In this document: piece by piece, positions 1-8,579 of the stretch
Layout of the letters: each line of letters opens with the position of its first letter
Numbering within the stretch: the first letter of the stretch is position 1
Assembly (NCBI RefSeq): GCF_000092225.1
Contig: NC_014158.1
Span: 3,596,001-3,660,000, forward strand
DNA from: Tsukamurella paurometabola DSM 20162
GTDB taxonomy: Bacteria; Actinomycetota; Actinomycetes; Mycobacteriales; Mycobacteriaceae
Length of the DNA: 64,000 nucleotides
Direction of reading: 5' to 3'
Made by a program: the position numbers and the translations under genes
The notes under the pieces: model-generated
Told to the model about the DNA's origin: nothing
Databases searched by the model: none
What the model saw: only the letters and a program-made list of their open reading frames with translations

Positions 1-711
1 ACATCGGCCGGCGCCACTGCGGCATTGGTCGACTTGGCTGCGGCGCGCGGCCTGGTTCTGCAGGAGAACTTCGCCTTCCTCCGGCACGGACAACACCGCA
101 CCGTACGAGCGTTGGTGAACGAGGGACGCATCGGCGAGCTCCGGCACTTCCACAGCGAGTTCTGTTTTCCGCCTCTGGCCGCCGACGATGTGCGCTATCG
201 AGCAGACCTCGGCGGCGGAGCGCTGTTGGACGTCGGGGTGTACACGGTGCGGGCCGCACAGTACTTTCTCGGAGACGCCTTGACGGTGGCGGGTGCGGTG
301 CTGGACACGGACTCGACGACGGGCGTGGACCTCGCGGGCAGCGCCCTTCTCGTCTCGGACGATGGAGTGATCGCCAACCTCTCCTTCGGATTCCGGCACG
401 CGTACGGGTCCCGGTACGGCCTCTGGGGATCCGGGGCCCGGCTCACCCTCGATCGCGCATTCACTCCTGCGCCCGAGGCACGACCGGTGATTCGCATCGA
501 GGAACAGGATCACATCGAAGAAACGCTCCTCGCGGCCGAGCATCAGTTCGCGAACGCCGTCGCAGCGTTCGTCGCAGCGGTGCGCGCGGCCGAATCCGGG
601 AACCCCGCACCCGATCGGCCCGGCGACGCAGCGAGCACGGTGCGCACCGCGGAGTTGATCGAGCAGATCGCCCAACACGCCCGCCGCGTCCGCACACCGG
701 TATCGGTCTAG
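1..711 (+). CDS. Gfo/Idh/MocA family oxidoreductase, 5'-truncated by window edge
   Basis: The reading frame is open from base 1, so the N-terminal Rossmann dinucleotide-binding domain lies outside the window and only about 236 C-terminal residues are visible. The visible part fits the C-terminal substrate domain of Gfo/Idh/MocA oxidoreductases: it starts with the family's 'ENFAFLRH' region, followed by the GGGALLDVGVYT stretch, in which family members place a conserved Asp/His/Tyr catalytic region. Members oxidise or reduce sugars and cyclitols with NAD(P). It lies 13 bp upstream of an SDR epimerase gene in the same direction, so a sugar-modifying pair is likely. The substrate cannot be inferred. 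Confidence 0.8.
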   Translation, partial: TSAGATAALVDLAAARGLVLQENFAFLRHGQHRTVRALVNEGRIGELRHFHSEFCFPPLAADDVRYRADLGGGALLDVGVYTVRAAQYFLGDALTVAGAVLDTDSTTGVDLAGSALLVSDDGVIANLSFGFRHAYGSRYGLWGSGARLTLDRAFTPAPEARPVIRIEEQDHIEETLLAAEHQFANAVAAFVAAVRAAESGNPAPDRPGDAASTVRTAELIEQIAQHARRVRTPVSV

Positions 712-724
712 GCGGCCGGCGATC

Positions 725-1459
725 GTGCACGTGATCGGACGAGGATTCATCGCGGGACACCTACGCCGACTGGAGAACCGGCACACCACGGCGACCGTCC
801 TCGCGGCCGGGGTATCGAGCATCGCTGGCGGATACCGCGAGCAGTTCGCCCGTGAGCGCCGCCTCGTGCTCGACAGCATCGAGGCGTGCCGGCGAGAGGA
901 CCGGCGTCTGGTACTGCTCTCGACGGCGTCTCACGCCATGTACGGCAATACGTCCCAGCCGGCGCGGGAAACGGATGCGGTGGTGCGGGATTCCGCCTAC
1001 GGTCTGCACAAGCAGGACCTCGAGCACGTGGTGGCGGATTCGGCGATTCCGTTCCTGATCCTGCGACTCAGTCACGTGATGGGCGCAGGTCAAAGACCTC
1101 ACCAGCTGTTGCCCGCGCTCATCGAGCAGATCCGCGGCGGCCAGGTGCGGGTGCAGCCGCACGCTCACCGGGATGTCATCGACGTCCAGGACGTGGTGAC
1201 CGCGATCGACGGGCTCCTCACGGCCGGGGTCGCGGACGACGTCGTCAACGTGGCGTCCGGCAATCCCGTACCGGTCCCCGATATCGTGCGCGGAATCGCC
1301 CAGCGGATGGGTACCGAGCCGCTGGTCGATGTCCAGGACGCGCCACCGACCCGGACGGTGGTGTCGGTCGCGAAGCTGCACGCCGCGGTTCCCGTGCTCA
1401 CCCACACCACCCGGGTGGACTATCTCGATCGGATCTTGGACAAGTACGTCCCCGCCTAG
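725..1459 (+). CDS. NAD-dependent epimerase/dehydratase (extended SDR-like)
   Basis: A 244-residue protein with a near-N-terminal glycine-rich dinucleotide-binding motif (IGRGFIAGHL, residues 4-13), a serine/threonine-rich strand (LLSTASHAMYG) and a YGLHK motif matching the YxxxK active site of SDR enzymes. It is shorter than typical 300-340-residue extended SDRs. The gene follows the Gfo/Idh/MocA gene by 13 bp, suggesting co-transcription and a role in nucleotide-sugar or cyclitol metabolism. Its TAG stop overlaps the stop of the convergent glycosyltransferase gene: the bases CTAG at 1456-1459 serve as stop codon on both strands. The specific substrate is unknown. Confidence 0.75.
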   Translation: MHVIGRGFIAGHLRRLENRHTTATVLAAGVSSIAGGYREQFARERRLVLDSIEACRREDRRLVLLSTASHAMYGNTSQPARETDAVVRDSAYGLHKQDLEHVVADSAIPFLILRLSHVMGAGQRPHQLLPALIEQIRGGQVRVQPHAHRDVIDVQDVVTAIDGLLTAGVADDVVNVASGNPVPVPDIVRGIAQRMGTEPLVDVQDAPPTRTVVSVAKLHAAVPVLTHTTRVDYLDRILDKYVPA

Positions 1460-2485
1460 CCGCCCGCCGTGCGTATCGGCGGCCAACCGGACTGCACGGC
1501 GGCGTGGGTTCCGCTCTCGCCTCGTGGCTCGACGTAGTCCCGGGATCGGATTAGCAGGGCGAGCGTGGCCACGGTGAGCAGGACCTCGGGACAGGTCATC
1601 ACACCGTAGAGGAAATCACCGTCGTTGCTTCCCAACGCACGAGCAGTGATCTCGAAGATGTTGCAGCCCAGCAGCAGGTAAGCGATCCACAACCAGCTCA
1701 TCACCCTCGCCGGCCGCCACGAGCGCAGCGCGCCGAACCGGAGCCACACGACGAGGAGCACTGCCCAGACCCAGTGATGCGCCCAGGAGATCGGCGAGCT
1801 GAGAAGTGCGAACAGCTGCACCACGATCAGGCCGATGAGCGGGTCGCGGCGATGCACGGCGTAGAACGCGATGCCGCAGACGACCGCGGCCAGCGCGACA
1901 GCGATGAGCCAGACCGGCCCGCCGCCGATGTCGGTTCCGGCGAAGCGCGACACAGCGCCGCGCAGCGACTGGTTGACCACATTGGTCGCCGGGCCGATCC
2001 GGCTCGTGTCATGAACAAGGGTCGTGAAATACAGACGCGTTTCCCGCGGAACCACCAGCATGCTCACGCCGACCGTCGCGACGAAGCTCACGACGGTCCA
2101 CACGACCGCCCAGTAGCGCCGGGATAGGAGGAAGTACGCAGCGGTGATCGCCGGCGTCAGTTTGATGCCGGCAGCGACGCCGGCGAGTGCACCGGACGCG
2201 CCGCTGCGGGACAGGTACGCAGCGAGCAGAACCAGGAACACCAGAACCACATTGATCTGGCCGTAGTCGGATGTGAGCCGCACGGGCTCGGCCCAGACCG
2301 CGGCCGCGGTGCACAGTGCGACGCGCCGAGGCGTCGCGGCGACCCCGATCATCCTGAGGGCGATCCCGATCCCCGCGAACATCAGCCCCGCGGTCAGCAC
2401 CTGCATGACTGCCACGGCGATCCCGAAGGGCAGCCATGACAGAGGGGTGAACACCAACGCCGCGAACGGCGGATAGGTGAAGCCC

Positions 2486-2510
2486 GGGCCTGCTGCACGG
2501 GTAGGTGACA
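2486..2510. repeat. IS3-element left terminal inverted repeat
   Basis: 25 bp, beginning GGGCCTGCTGCACGGG, perfectly complementary to the right end at 3754-3778. It is immediately preceded by the target duplication CCC at 2483-2485. Confidence 0.92.
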
Positions 2511-2516
2511 AGTTGG

Positions 2517-3419
2517 TCAGGCCGCGTGTGGCGCGGCCGGGTTCATGGTGGACTCGAATGCGATGGGTGTCAATCGTCCAAGGCGGCGTTGTCGGCGCCG
2601 GCGGTGGTAGGTCCGTTCGATCCAGGTGATGATCGCGGTCCGCAGTTCCTGCCGGGTGGCCCAGCAGTGGCGGTCGAGGACGTTGTTCTGCAGCAGGCTG
2701 AAGAACGACTCCATCGCGGCATTGTCGCCGCAGGAGGCGACTCGGCCCATTGATCCGCGTAGTCCGTGATATTCCAAGGCACGTCGGAATTTTCGGCTCC
2801 GGAATTGCGATCCTCTGTCACTATGAACTATGCATCCGGTGACATCACCGCGCATCGCGACAGCGTTGTTGAGGGCGTTGACGGCGAGCCGGGCCTTCAT
2901 CCTCGAGTCGACGGAGTAGCCGACGATCCGCCCGGAGTAGGCATCTTTGATCGCACACAGATACAGCTTCCCTTCCCGAGCCCTGTGTTCAGTGATATCT
3001 GTGAGCCACAACCGATTCGGTGCATCTGCGGTGAACCGGTGACGAGTCCTGCCGTGCTCGTCGGTGACGGTGCATAGATCGTCGTGGACCGCGGGCCCGG
3101 GTTTGCCGCCCTTGCTCGAGCGTTTCTTTCCGAAGACGCTCCACCACCGGTTGTCGCGGCAGATCCGCCACGCAGTGCGGTCCGCCATAGGCTCACCGGC
3201 AGCGCGGGCCTCGTCTGCGAGTAACCGGTGACCGAACTCCGGATCATCAACGCTGGCGTCGAACAGGGCGTTCGCGCGATACGCCTAGACCAGCTCCGTC
3301 GCGGGGACCGGGGCGGCGAGCCAACGGTAGTAAGGCTGACGGGAGAGCTTCAAAACCCGGCACGACACCGTGACGGGAACACCGTCGTCGGCGAGCTCTT
3401 TCACGAGCGGGTACATCAT
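2517..3419 (-). pseudogene. IS3 transposase orfB with an in-frame amber stop
   Basis: OrfB should start at the ATG at 3419, which overlaps the orfA stop codon (ATGA), and encode about 300 residues. The first 44 codons (MMYPLVKELADDGVPVTV...) fit the HTH_21 region, but a TAG lies at 3287-3285 and the same frame then continues unbroken to 2517. An internal ATG at 3188 leaves a 223-residue product holding the integrase core: D in LWLTDITEH, D in IVHSDRGSQF and E in NAAMESFFSLL, the DDE triad. One codon separates it from an intact gene, so either it has recently decayed or the stop is read through. Confidence 0.88.
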
Positions 3420-3709
3420 TTTCCCGGCAGGTTCGCCTGCGACAGATACGCAGCCGCACGACGCAGGACCTCATTCTCCTGCTCAAGGAGCCGAATCCGC
3501 TTACGCATTTGCCTCTCGGTCGCCGACTGCGCCGCACTGCTCCCGGACTTGGAGCCGGCCTCGACATCGGCGGTCTTCACCCAGTTCATCAGGCACGACT
3601 CGCTAATGCCGAAGTCGGCAGCGATCTGCTTGAGACGGACTCCCGGCTCACGATTACGCGCGACACGGACCACATCGTCGCGGAACTCCTTCGGATACGG
3701 CTTAGGCAC
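3416..3709 (-). CDS. IS3-family transposase orfA (helix-turn-helix)
   Basis: A 97-residue protein from the GTG at 3709, which has GGAAGG about nine bases upstream; an ATG at 3745 in the same frame would add 12 residues. It begins VPKPYPKEFRDDVVRVA and has a transposase_8/HTH fold (LKQIAADFGISESCLMNWV), followed by a leucine-heptad segment (RIRLLEQENEVLRRAAAYL), typical of IS3 OrfA, which binds the terminal repeats and multimerises. Its TGA overlaps the orfB ATG in the sequence AAAATGATG, allowing coupling or frameshifting to make the OrfAB fusion. Confidence 0.88.
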   Translation of the reverse strand: MPKPYPKEFRDDVVRVARNREPGVRLKQIAADFGISESCLMNWVKTADVEAGSKSGSSAAQSATERQMRKRIRLLEQENEVLRRAAAYLSQANLPGK

Positions 3710-3753
3710 AGTGCACATCCTTCCAGCGGCACCCCTCGGCACCACAGATCAGA

Positions 3754-3778
3754 TGTCACCTACCCGTGCAGCAGGCCC
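3754..3778. repeat. IS3-element right terminal inverted repeat
   Basis: 25 bp, mirror copy of 2486-2510, followed directly by the second CCC target duplication at 3779-3781. Confidence 0.92.
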
Positions 3779-3980
3779 CCCAACGGGAACGGGCCGAAAC
3801 CTTCGAGACCGAAGGTGTACAGGGCCCCGGTGAACAGTTCCTGTGCGCCTCGCACGTACACATGGAGGTCGGCGTACCCGTAGTCGATCGGAGCGAGCAT
3901 TCCCGCGGCGTGCCTGACGAGCAGCGACACGGCGAGCAGCGCGAAGGACCAGAACGTTGCGCGTGATCTCGTCAGCGCTC

Positions 3981-5234
3981 TCATACCGCGGTCTCGACCA
4001 GCGACCCGAAGCGTTCCGCGACAGCGGCGGGCGCAGGCAGACCGGCGATCTCGTCAGCGAGCGCGACAGCGGCGCGGCGGTGGTCACCATCGGGATCGAT
4101 GAGACGGGTCACCGATTCGCGCAGATCCGCCGCGGTCAGGGCAGAGGGATGGCGGTTCACTGCTGCACCCACAGCGGCTGTGCGCTCGCCGCGGATCCAC
4201 AAGTCGCCGTGACGAATCGGGATGATCAACTGGGGAACTCCTGAGCTCGCCGCAGTCGCCCATGTACCGAACCCTCCGTGGTGGATCACCGCTGCGCAGG
4301 TAGGAAGCAGCGCGCTGAACGGTGCGAAGTCGACGACCCGGACATTGGCCGGAACCGGCCCGATCTCGGATCGATCCGTCCGGCCGAGCGTCACGACCAC
4401 CTCGGCATCGATATCGGCGAGCGCCGCGAGGCATTCACTGAACGGGAGGAACCCGCCGCCGGTGTCGGTGCCGAACGAGGTGCTCCCGGTAATGCACACG
4501 CGGGGGCGCTCCGGTGGGGAGAGTAGCCAATTCGGAATCACTGATCGCCCGTTGTAGGGCACATACCGCATCATCACCCGGTCGGTGTCCGAAGGCAATT
4601 GAATGCTCGGCGGAATCTGGTCGATGGTGACGTCGCCCGTGAGAACCGCATCGTCGAAGTCCAGACCGTACCGGGACAGCAGTCCGGTGATCCATTCCCG
4701 CAGCGGATCTTCGGTTCTCGTCGAGGGCTGCTGCGCGGCCAAGGCCAGGAAGGTCTCACGCATCGACGAATAGACGTCGACCATCCACAGCAGCCGGGCG
4801 TGGGCCGCACCGCAGGCACGCGCCGCCACCGGTCCCGCGTACGCCAATTGATCCCACACCACCAGATCGGGCTGCCAGCTCCGGGCGAAGGCGACGAGGT
4901 CGTCGAGCACCGGCTCGGCATACAGCGCCAAGCCGTACGGAATCGCGACCTGATACTTGATCAGGACTGATTCCCAGTCCTGCCGGTCGATGAACGGCTC
5001 ACTCCAATCGGCGATCTCGTTCTCGATGGCGGCGCCGTGGGTCTGCAGGATCTCTCCCATGCCGTGGTCGGCGCCGACCTCGACCGCCGTCAGACCGGCG
5101 CCGACGACCGTGTCGACGACCGCGGGCGATGCCGCGACCCGCACATCATGTCCGGCGACGCATGCCGCCCACGCCGTGGTGGCCATGGCCACCACGTGGG
5201 AGGGCTCGGCGGATGGTACGAACAGGATCTTCAT
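3981..5234 (-). CDS. GT1-family (UDP/TDP-sugar) glycosyltransferase, glycolipid/macrolide type
   Basis: A 417-residue protein with the two-domain GT-B architecture of GT1 enzymes. The N-terminus MKILFVPSAEPSHVVAMATT carries the acceptor-domain start common to glycopeptidolipid, phenolglycolipid and macrolide glycosyltransferases. The C-terminal donor-binding motif AAVIHHGGFGTWATAASSGV (about 320-339) includes the catalytic-region HGG, and PQLIIPIRHGDLW follows. These cytosolic enzymes transfer a deoxysugar or hexose to a lipid or polyketide acceptor. It is first in an operon with the interrupted GT87 gene (4-bp ATGA overlap at 3981-3984). It is divergent from an ABC exporter operon, suggesting synthesis and export of a glycosylated lipid. 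Donor and acceptor are unknown. Confidence 0.85.
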   Translation of the reverse strand: MKILFVPSAEPSHVVAMATTAWAACVAGHDVRVAASPAVVDTVVGAGLTAVEVGADHGMGEILQTHGAAIENEIADWSEPFIDRQDWESVLIKYQVAIPYGLALYAEPVLDDLVAFARSWQPDLVVWDQLAYAGPVAARACGAAHARLLWMVDVYSSMRETFLALAAQQPSTRTEDPLREWITGLLSRYGLDFDDAVLTGDVTIDQIPPSIQLPSDTDRVMMRYVPYNGRSVIPNWLLSPPERPRVCITGSTSFGTDTGGGFLPFSECLAALADIDAEVVVTLGRTDRSEIGPVPANVRVVDFAPFSALLPTCAAVIHHGGFGTWATAASSGVPQLIIPIRHGDLWIRGERTAAVGAAVNRHPSALTAADLRESVTRLIDPDGDHRRAAVALADEIAGLPAPAAVAERFGSLVETAV

Positions 5235-5375
5235 TTCGATTCCCTGACCGGTTGAGGTGCGCTGCGGGAGCGGAGGAAGGGCGTACCGCTGTGCGCCGCG
5301 TGTGACCTTGTGCGCGAGGGTGATTGCCTACTACTTATAACCGCGTACTTCGTGCCTCGCAACCGCTGGCGACCC

Positions 5376-5404
5376 TTGACTGACCGATCGGTCAGGGGTA
5401 GCGT
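5376..5404 (+). promoter_or_regulatory. Predicted sigma70-type promoter with palindromic operator in the spacer
   Basis: TTGACT (5376-5381) and TAGCGT (5399-5404) are separated by exactly 17 bp. Inside lies the perfect 16-bp palindrome CTGACCGATCGGTCAG (5380-5395), overlapping the -35. The form resembles TetR-family operators that block RNA polymerase. The ABC exporter gene starts 62 bp downstream. Three TetR genes occur within 10.5 kb, but none can be assigned to this site from sequence. Confidence 0.6.
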
Positions 5405-5466
5405 GCGTAGACACTACGCCCTTGCGGGTGCGGCGTTCGTTGTTGGCGCGAGAGAGGATCATCAGA

Positions 5467-6417
5467 GTGATCAGCGCACGTGGTCTGACGAAGCGATACG
5501 GCGACGTCGTCGCGGTCGACGACCTGACGTTCGACGTGGAACCGGGGCGCGTCACCGGATTCCTGGGGCCCAACGGCGCTGGGAAATCGACCACCATGCG
5601 GATGATTCTCGGTTTGGACGCGCCCACTGCCGGCGAAGCGACCGTCGCGGGCCGGAAGTACCGCGACCTGGAGAATCCGACGAAGTACGTCGGCGCGCTC
5701 CTCGACCCGGAAGCGGTGAACACCGGACGCACCGCCCGGGCACACCTGTCGTGGATCGCGCGTGCTGCGGCAATCCCCAAGAGCCGCATCGACGAGACGC
5801 TCGAGACGGTCGGCATCGCGGACGCCGCCGACCGGCGGATCGGCGAGTTCTCGTTGGGGATGCGGCAACGCCTCTCGATCGCCGCGGCGATCCTGGACGA
5901 GCCGGAGATCCTCATCCTGGACGAGCCCTTGAACGGCCTCGACCCGCAAGGCATCGTGTGGCTGCGCGATCTGCTTCGCCGCCATGCTGCCGCCGGCGGA
6001 ACGGTTCTGATCTCCAGCCATCTCATGAACGAGATGCAGAAGACCGCCGATCACGTGATCGTGATCGCCCAGGGCCGGCTCGTCGTCAGCGAGTCCCTCG
6101 ACGAGTTCGAACGCCGGGCCGAGACATCGGTGACCATCAAGTCCCCACAGATCGACCGGTTGGAGCCGGTGCTGCGCAGCCACGCAGGAGCGGACGTGAG
6201 CCGAATACCCGGCGGACTATCGGTGACCGGGATCCCTCCGCTGACGATCGGCGAGATCGCCCTCGACGAGCGCGTGGTCCTCGAGGAATTGACTCCGCGG
6301 GCCACGAGCCTCGAGGACCAGTTCCTGGCCATGACCCAGAATCTGGACCGCGGACCGGCACCCGCAGGGGTGAGCCCGCGATCCGACGAGGTCGGCGTCC
6401 CGGGCGGTCCGGCGTGA
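5467..6417 (+). CDS. ABC exporter ATP-binding protein
   Basis: A 316-residue ATPase from the GTG at 5467, chosen because GAGAGGA lies ten bases upstream and the family's N-terminus ISARGLTKRYGD follows directly; an ATG 45 bp upstream would add residues without homology. Walker A is GPNGAGKST (34-42), the signature is LGMRQR and Walker B is ILILDEPLNGLDP. The roughly 100-residue C-terminal extension after the H-loop (SSHLMNE) is typical of ABC-2 exporters of the BcrA/DrrA type. Its stop overlaps the next gene's GTG (GTGA), so it is translationally coupled to the two permease genes. The substrate is unknown; neighbours suggest a lipid or glycolipid. Confidence 0.9.
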   Translation: MISARGLTKRYGDVVAVDDLTFDVEPGRVTGFLGPNGAGKSTTMRMILGLDAPTAGEATVAGRKYRDLENPTKYVGALLDPEAVNTGRTARAHLSWIARAAAIPKSRIDETLETVGIADAADRRIGEFSLGMRQRLSIAAAILDEPEILILDEPLNGLDPQGIVWLRDLLRRHAAAGGTVLISSHLMNEMQKTADHVIVIAQGRLVVSESLDEFERRAETSVTIKSPQIDRLEPVLRSHAGADVSRIPGGLSVTGIPPLTIGEIALDERVVLEELTPRATSLEDQFLAMTQNLDRGPAPAGVSPRSDEVGVPGGPA

Positions 6418-7241
6418 CCGCGGCGTCGGCGCAGGCGCGGCCTGCGGCATCCGGCGGAGTTCCCGGCCTGCCGCAGACGATCGCCTCCGAGTTCACGAAG
6501 TACTCGACCCTGCGCGCATCGAAGGTGAATCTGTTCTTCGCAGTGTTCGTCTGTGCCGCGGTGGCGGCGGTGGTGAGTTCCACACTCAGCGTGACCCGGA
6601 CCGAGCCGGTGGATTCCATCCCCGCGGTCGACGTCTTCACCGTGCCGCTCTTGGGTCTCGACGCGGCAGGAATCGTGCTGCTCATCGGAGCCGCGGCGTT
6701 CTTCGGTGCGGAGTTCACCAAGCGACAGGGAACGGTGACCTTCGCCGTGACCCCCCGCAGGGTGCGTGTACTCGTCGCGAAGGTCGTGGTCACCGTCGCC
6801 GTCGGTATCGTCGTGGGCATCGTCGATGCGATCGTGGCGGTCTCGCTGGGCCGTGCGATCGGGGCGCACACGGGTGCACAACAGTTGCCGCTCAGTGACC
6901 CCGCTGCCGTCCGGCTCCTGCTCACGACGCCGTTTCAGCCGGTGTACTACGCAGTCCTCGTCGGCCTGTTCGCCGTAGCTCTGCGGTCCTCGGCGGGAGC
7001 GATCGGTCTGGGCTTCGTGGTCATGTTGGTCGCGCCCGCGATCGCCGGCGCTCTGCCCGGCCAGATCGCGCAGGTCGTCGCCCCCCTGCTCCCCCGCGCC
7101 GGGTTCGACACGCTCGCCGGAGTGGCGAAGATCGGGGCGCCGGAACATGTTCCGGTCTGGTGGGCCCTGCTCATGATGGCCGGTTGGCTCGTCGTGGCGT
7201 GGCTCCTCGCTGTTCGTAGACTCCGGAGCCACGATGTCTGA
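6414..7241 (+). CDS. ABC-2 type permease, subunit 1
   Basis: A 275-residue membrane protein. The start GTG (6414) overlaps the ATPase stop codon. It shows about six hydrophobic segments, beginning with LFFAVFVCAAVAAVVSS and ending with WWALLMMAGWLVVAWLLAV. It has the GAEFTKRQGTVTFAVTPRRVRVLVAK loop common to ABC-2 permeases, in which a newly evolved permease replaces an older pathway of resistance or lipid export. It would form a heterodimeric channel with the following gene, which overlaps it by 8 bp and shares the same loop. Confidence 0.85.
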   Translation: MTAASAQARPAASGGVPGLPQTIASEFTKYSTLRASKVNLFFAVFVCAAVAAVVSSTLSVTRTEPVDSIPAVDVFTVPLLGLDAAGIVLLIGAAAFFGAEFTKRQGTVTFAVTPRRVRVLVAKVVVTVAVGIVVGIVDAIVAVSLGRAIGAHTGAQQLPLSDPAAVRLLLTTPFQPVYYAVLVGLFAVALRSSAGAIGLGFVVMLVAPAIAGALPGQIAQVVAPLLPRAGFDTLAGVAKIGAPEHVPVWWALLMMAGWLVVAWLLAVRRLRSHDV

Positions 7242-8058
7242 GTCGGCGCCGCAGGCGCAGTCCACGGTCCCCGCACCGGCCACCCGCAGCCCCGGGCTCT
7301 GGGACGTGATGCTCAGCGAGTATCTCAAGATCGTCTCGGTGCGCAGCTTCCGGTGGATCCTGCTGTCCACCCCCGTGATCACGGCGATCATCTCCCTGGT
7401 CTGCGGTACCACGCTGCCGCAGACCACGGGGAAGTCGTTGTCGGACTACCCGCCGGCGAATCAGTTGGCGGCGTTCCTCTACGGCGCGTACGCGGTGACG
7501 ATCGTGATGTTCGTCTTCGCGGCGTTGGTGGTGTCCTCCGAGTATTCGACGAAGGGCGCCATCACCACCGCCATCATCACCCCGCGACGCGGGCGTGTTT
7601 TCGTCGCGAAGATCGCGGTGATCGCTGTGTTGAGCTGGGCCGTCGGGCTGCTCGCCGTCGCGATCTGCGTGGCGATCGGCACGGCGGCCACGGGCGGCGA
7701 GCTCGATGTGGTCGGAAACGGCCTCGTCCGAAACGCGTTCTGGTTCTCGCTACAGCCGGTGTTCTATTCCGTCTTCGCCGCGCTCGTCGTTCTGATCCAC
7801 CGCAGCCTCGGGTGGGGAATCAGCGCCACCGTCGGGGTTTTCGCCGTCATCCCGCTTCTGCTCCGGGCGATGCCGACCGCCGTGGACGCGGCTCTGAAGC
7901 CGTTCACCCCCGTCGCCGCGCTGCACAGTATCGCGGGGACGCCGGTACCCGGCAGCACCGAGGACATCGGTGCCCTCGGCGGTGTCGCCGTCCTCGTGGG
8001 CTGGATCGCCGTCTTCAGCCTGCTGGCATGGCGCAGATTTTCCCGGACCGACGTGTGA
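7234..8058 (+). CDS. ABC-2 type permease, subunit 2
   Basis: A 274-residue membrane protein homologous in layout to the preceding permease: a cytosolic N-terminus of about 25 residues, a first transmembrane segment near ILLSTPVITAIISLVC, then the loop SSEYSTKGAITTAIITPRRG, matching the first subunit's EFTKRQGTVTFAVTPRR. About six helices are seen. The start overlaps the previous gene by 8 bp. Two related permeases with one ATPase indicate a heterodimeric exporter. A Shine-Dalgarno-like GGTGAG after its stop serves the next gene. Confidence 0.85.
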   Translation: MSESAPQAQSTVPAPATRSPGLWDVMLSEYLKIVSVRSFRWILLSTPVITAIISLVCGTTLPQTTGKSLSDYPPANQLAAFLYGAYAVTIVMFVFAALVVSSEYSTKGAITTAIITPRRGRVFVAKIAVIAVLSWAVGLLAVAICVAIGTAATGGELDVVGNGLVRNAFWFSLQPVFYSVFAALVVLIHRSLGWGISATVGVFAVIPLLLRAMPTAVDAALKPFTPVAALHSIAGTPVPGSTEDIGALGGVAVLVGWIAVFSLLAWRRFSRTDV

Positions 8059-8066
8059 GGTGAGCC

Positions 8067-8576
8067 ATGACTGAGAACACGATCCGGCGCGCAGGCGCAG
8101 ACGGTGCGGTATCCCCGCACGCGATGCCGCGTGCCCTGCGGTGGGCGCGATGGCTCCTCATCGCGGTATCGATCGGGCATGCCGCCGCCATCGTGGCCGT
8201 GATAGCGCTCCGGGAATCGATCCGAGCGGACATCGTGCTCGCGCATCCCGAGTACACCGCCACCGAGGCCTCTCGGATGGTGCTCCTGGAGCTCATCCGC
8301 ACGGGCTCGTTCCACCTGCTCCTCGTGGTGGTGTGCGCGATCTATGCGATCAAGCTGCCCGCTGGACGGCCACGGGTCGTGCGCATCATCATCATCTCTC
8401 AGGTCCTGTCACTGATCTTCGGTGGATTCACCATTGCGACGGCACCGTCAGCCCTGATCCCCGTGCAGGTCCCGTTCGTCATCGCGGCTGTGGTGATCCT
8501 GATCCTGTTCGCCCGGCCGGAGTCTCGTGCCTATCTGGCCGAGCGCCGCGCCGTCGAACGCGCGTCGTCCGCGTAG
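8067..8576 (+). CDS. Small four-helix membrane protein of unknown function
   Basis: A 169-residue protein with four predicted transmembrane helices (near ARWLLIAVSIGHAAAIVAVIAL, the FHLLLVVVCAIYAI segment, IIIISQVLSLIFGGFTI and the VQVPFVIAAVVILILF segment). No enzymatic motif is seen. It is 8 bp after the second permease and 3 bp before the acyltransferase, so it belongs to the same transcript. It may be an accessory subunit of the exporter or of the acyltransferase; nothing in the sequence decides. Confidence 0.7.
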   Translation: MTENTIRRAGADGAVSPHAMPRALRWARWLLIAVSIGHAAAIVAVIALRESIRADIVLAHPEYTATEASRMVLLELIRTGSFHLLLVVVCAIYAIKLPAGRPRVVRIIIISQVLSLIFGGFTIATAPSALIPVQVPFVIAAVVILILFARPESRAYLAERRAVERASSA

Positions 8577-8579
8577 CCG

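Larger units (their letters stand above)
2486..3778 (-). mobile_element. IS3-family insertion sequence, 1,293 bp, with intact ends
   Basis: The element is bounded by 25-bp perfect terminal inverted repeats (2486-2510 and 3754-3778) and flanked by the 3-bp direct repeat CCC (2483-2485 and 3779-3781). It carries a small helix-turn-helix orfA and a larger orfB with a DDE integrase core, the layout of IS3-family elements, whose 3-bp target duplications are typical. The boundaries are supported independently because deleting the element restores the frame of the interrupted GT87 gene. OrfB contains one in-frame amber codon, so this copy may not move without suppression or a helper. Confidence 0.93.
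1456..3984 (-). pseudogene. GT87/DUF2029 polyprenyl-phosphate-mannose-type mannosyltransferase, split by IS3 element
   Basis: Two fragments of one gene flank an insertion sequence. The N-terminal fragment (3984 to 3782) encodes a membrane segment and the motif YADLHVYVRGAQ; the C-terminal fragment (2482 to 1456) resumes with FTYPPFAALVF and carries many transmembrane helices. Removing the element and one copy of the 3-bp duplication joins the frame exactly as FPLGFTYPPF and gives a 410-residue protein, the usual size of GT87 membrane mannosyltransferases such as PimE. The start ATG overlaps the stop of the upstream GT1 gene (ATGA), so the two were one operon. As it stands the enzyme is very probably inactive; the larger fragment could only be made from an internal start. 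Confidence 0.88.
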
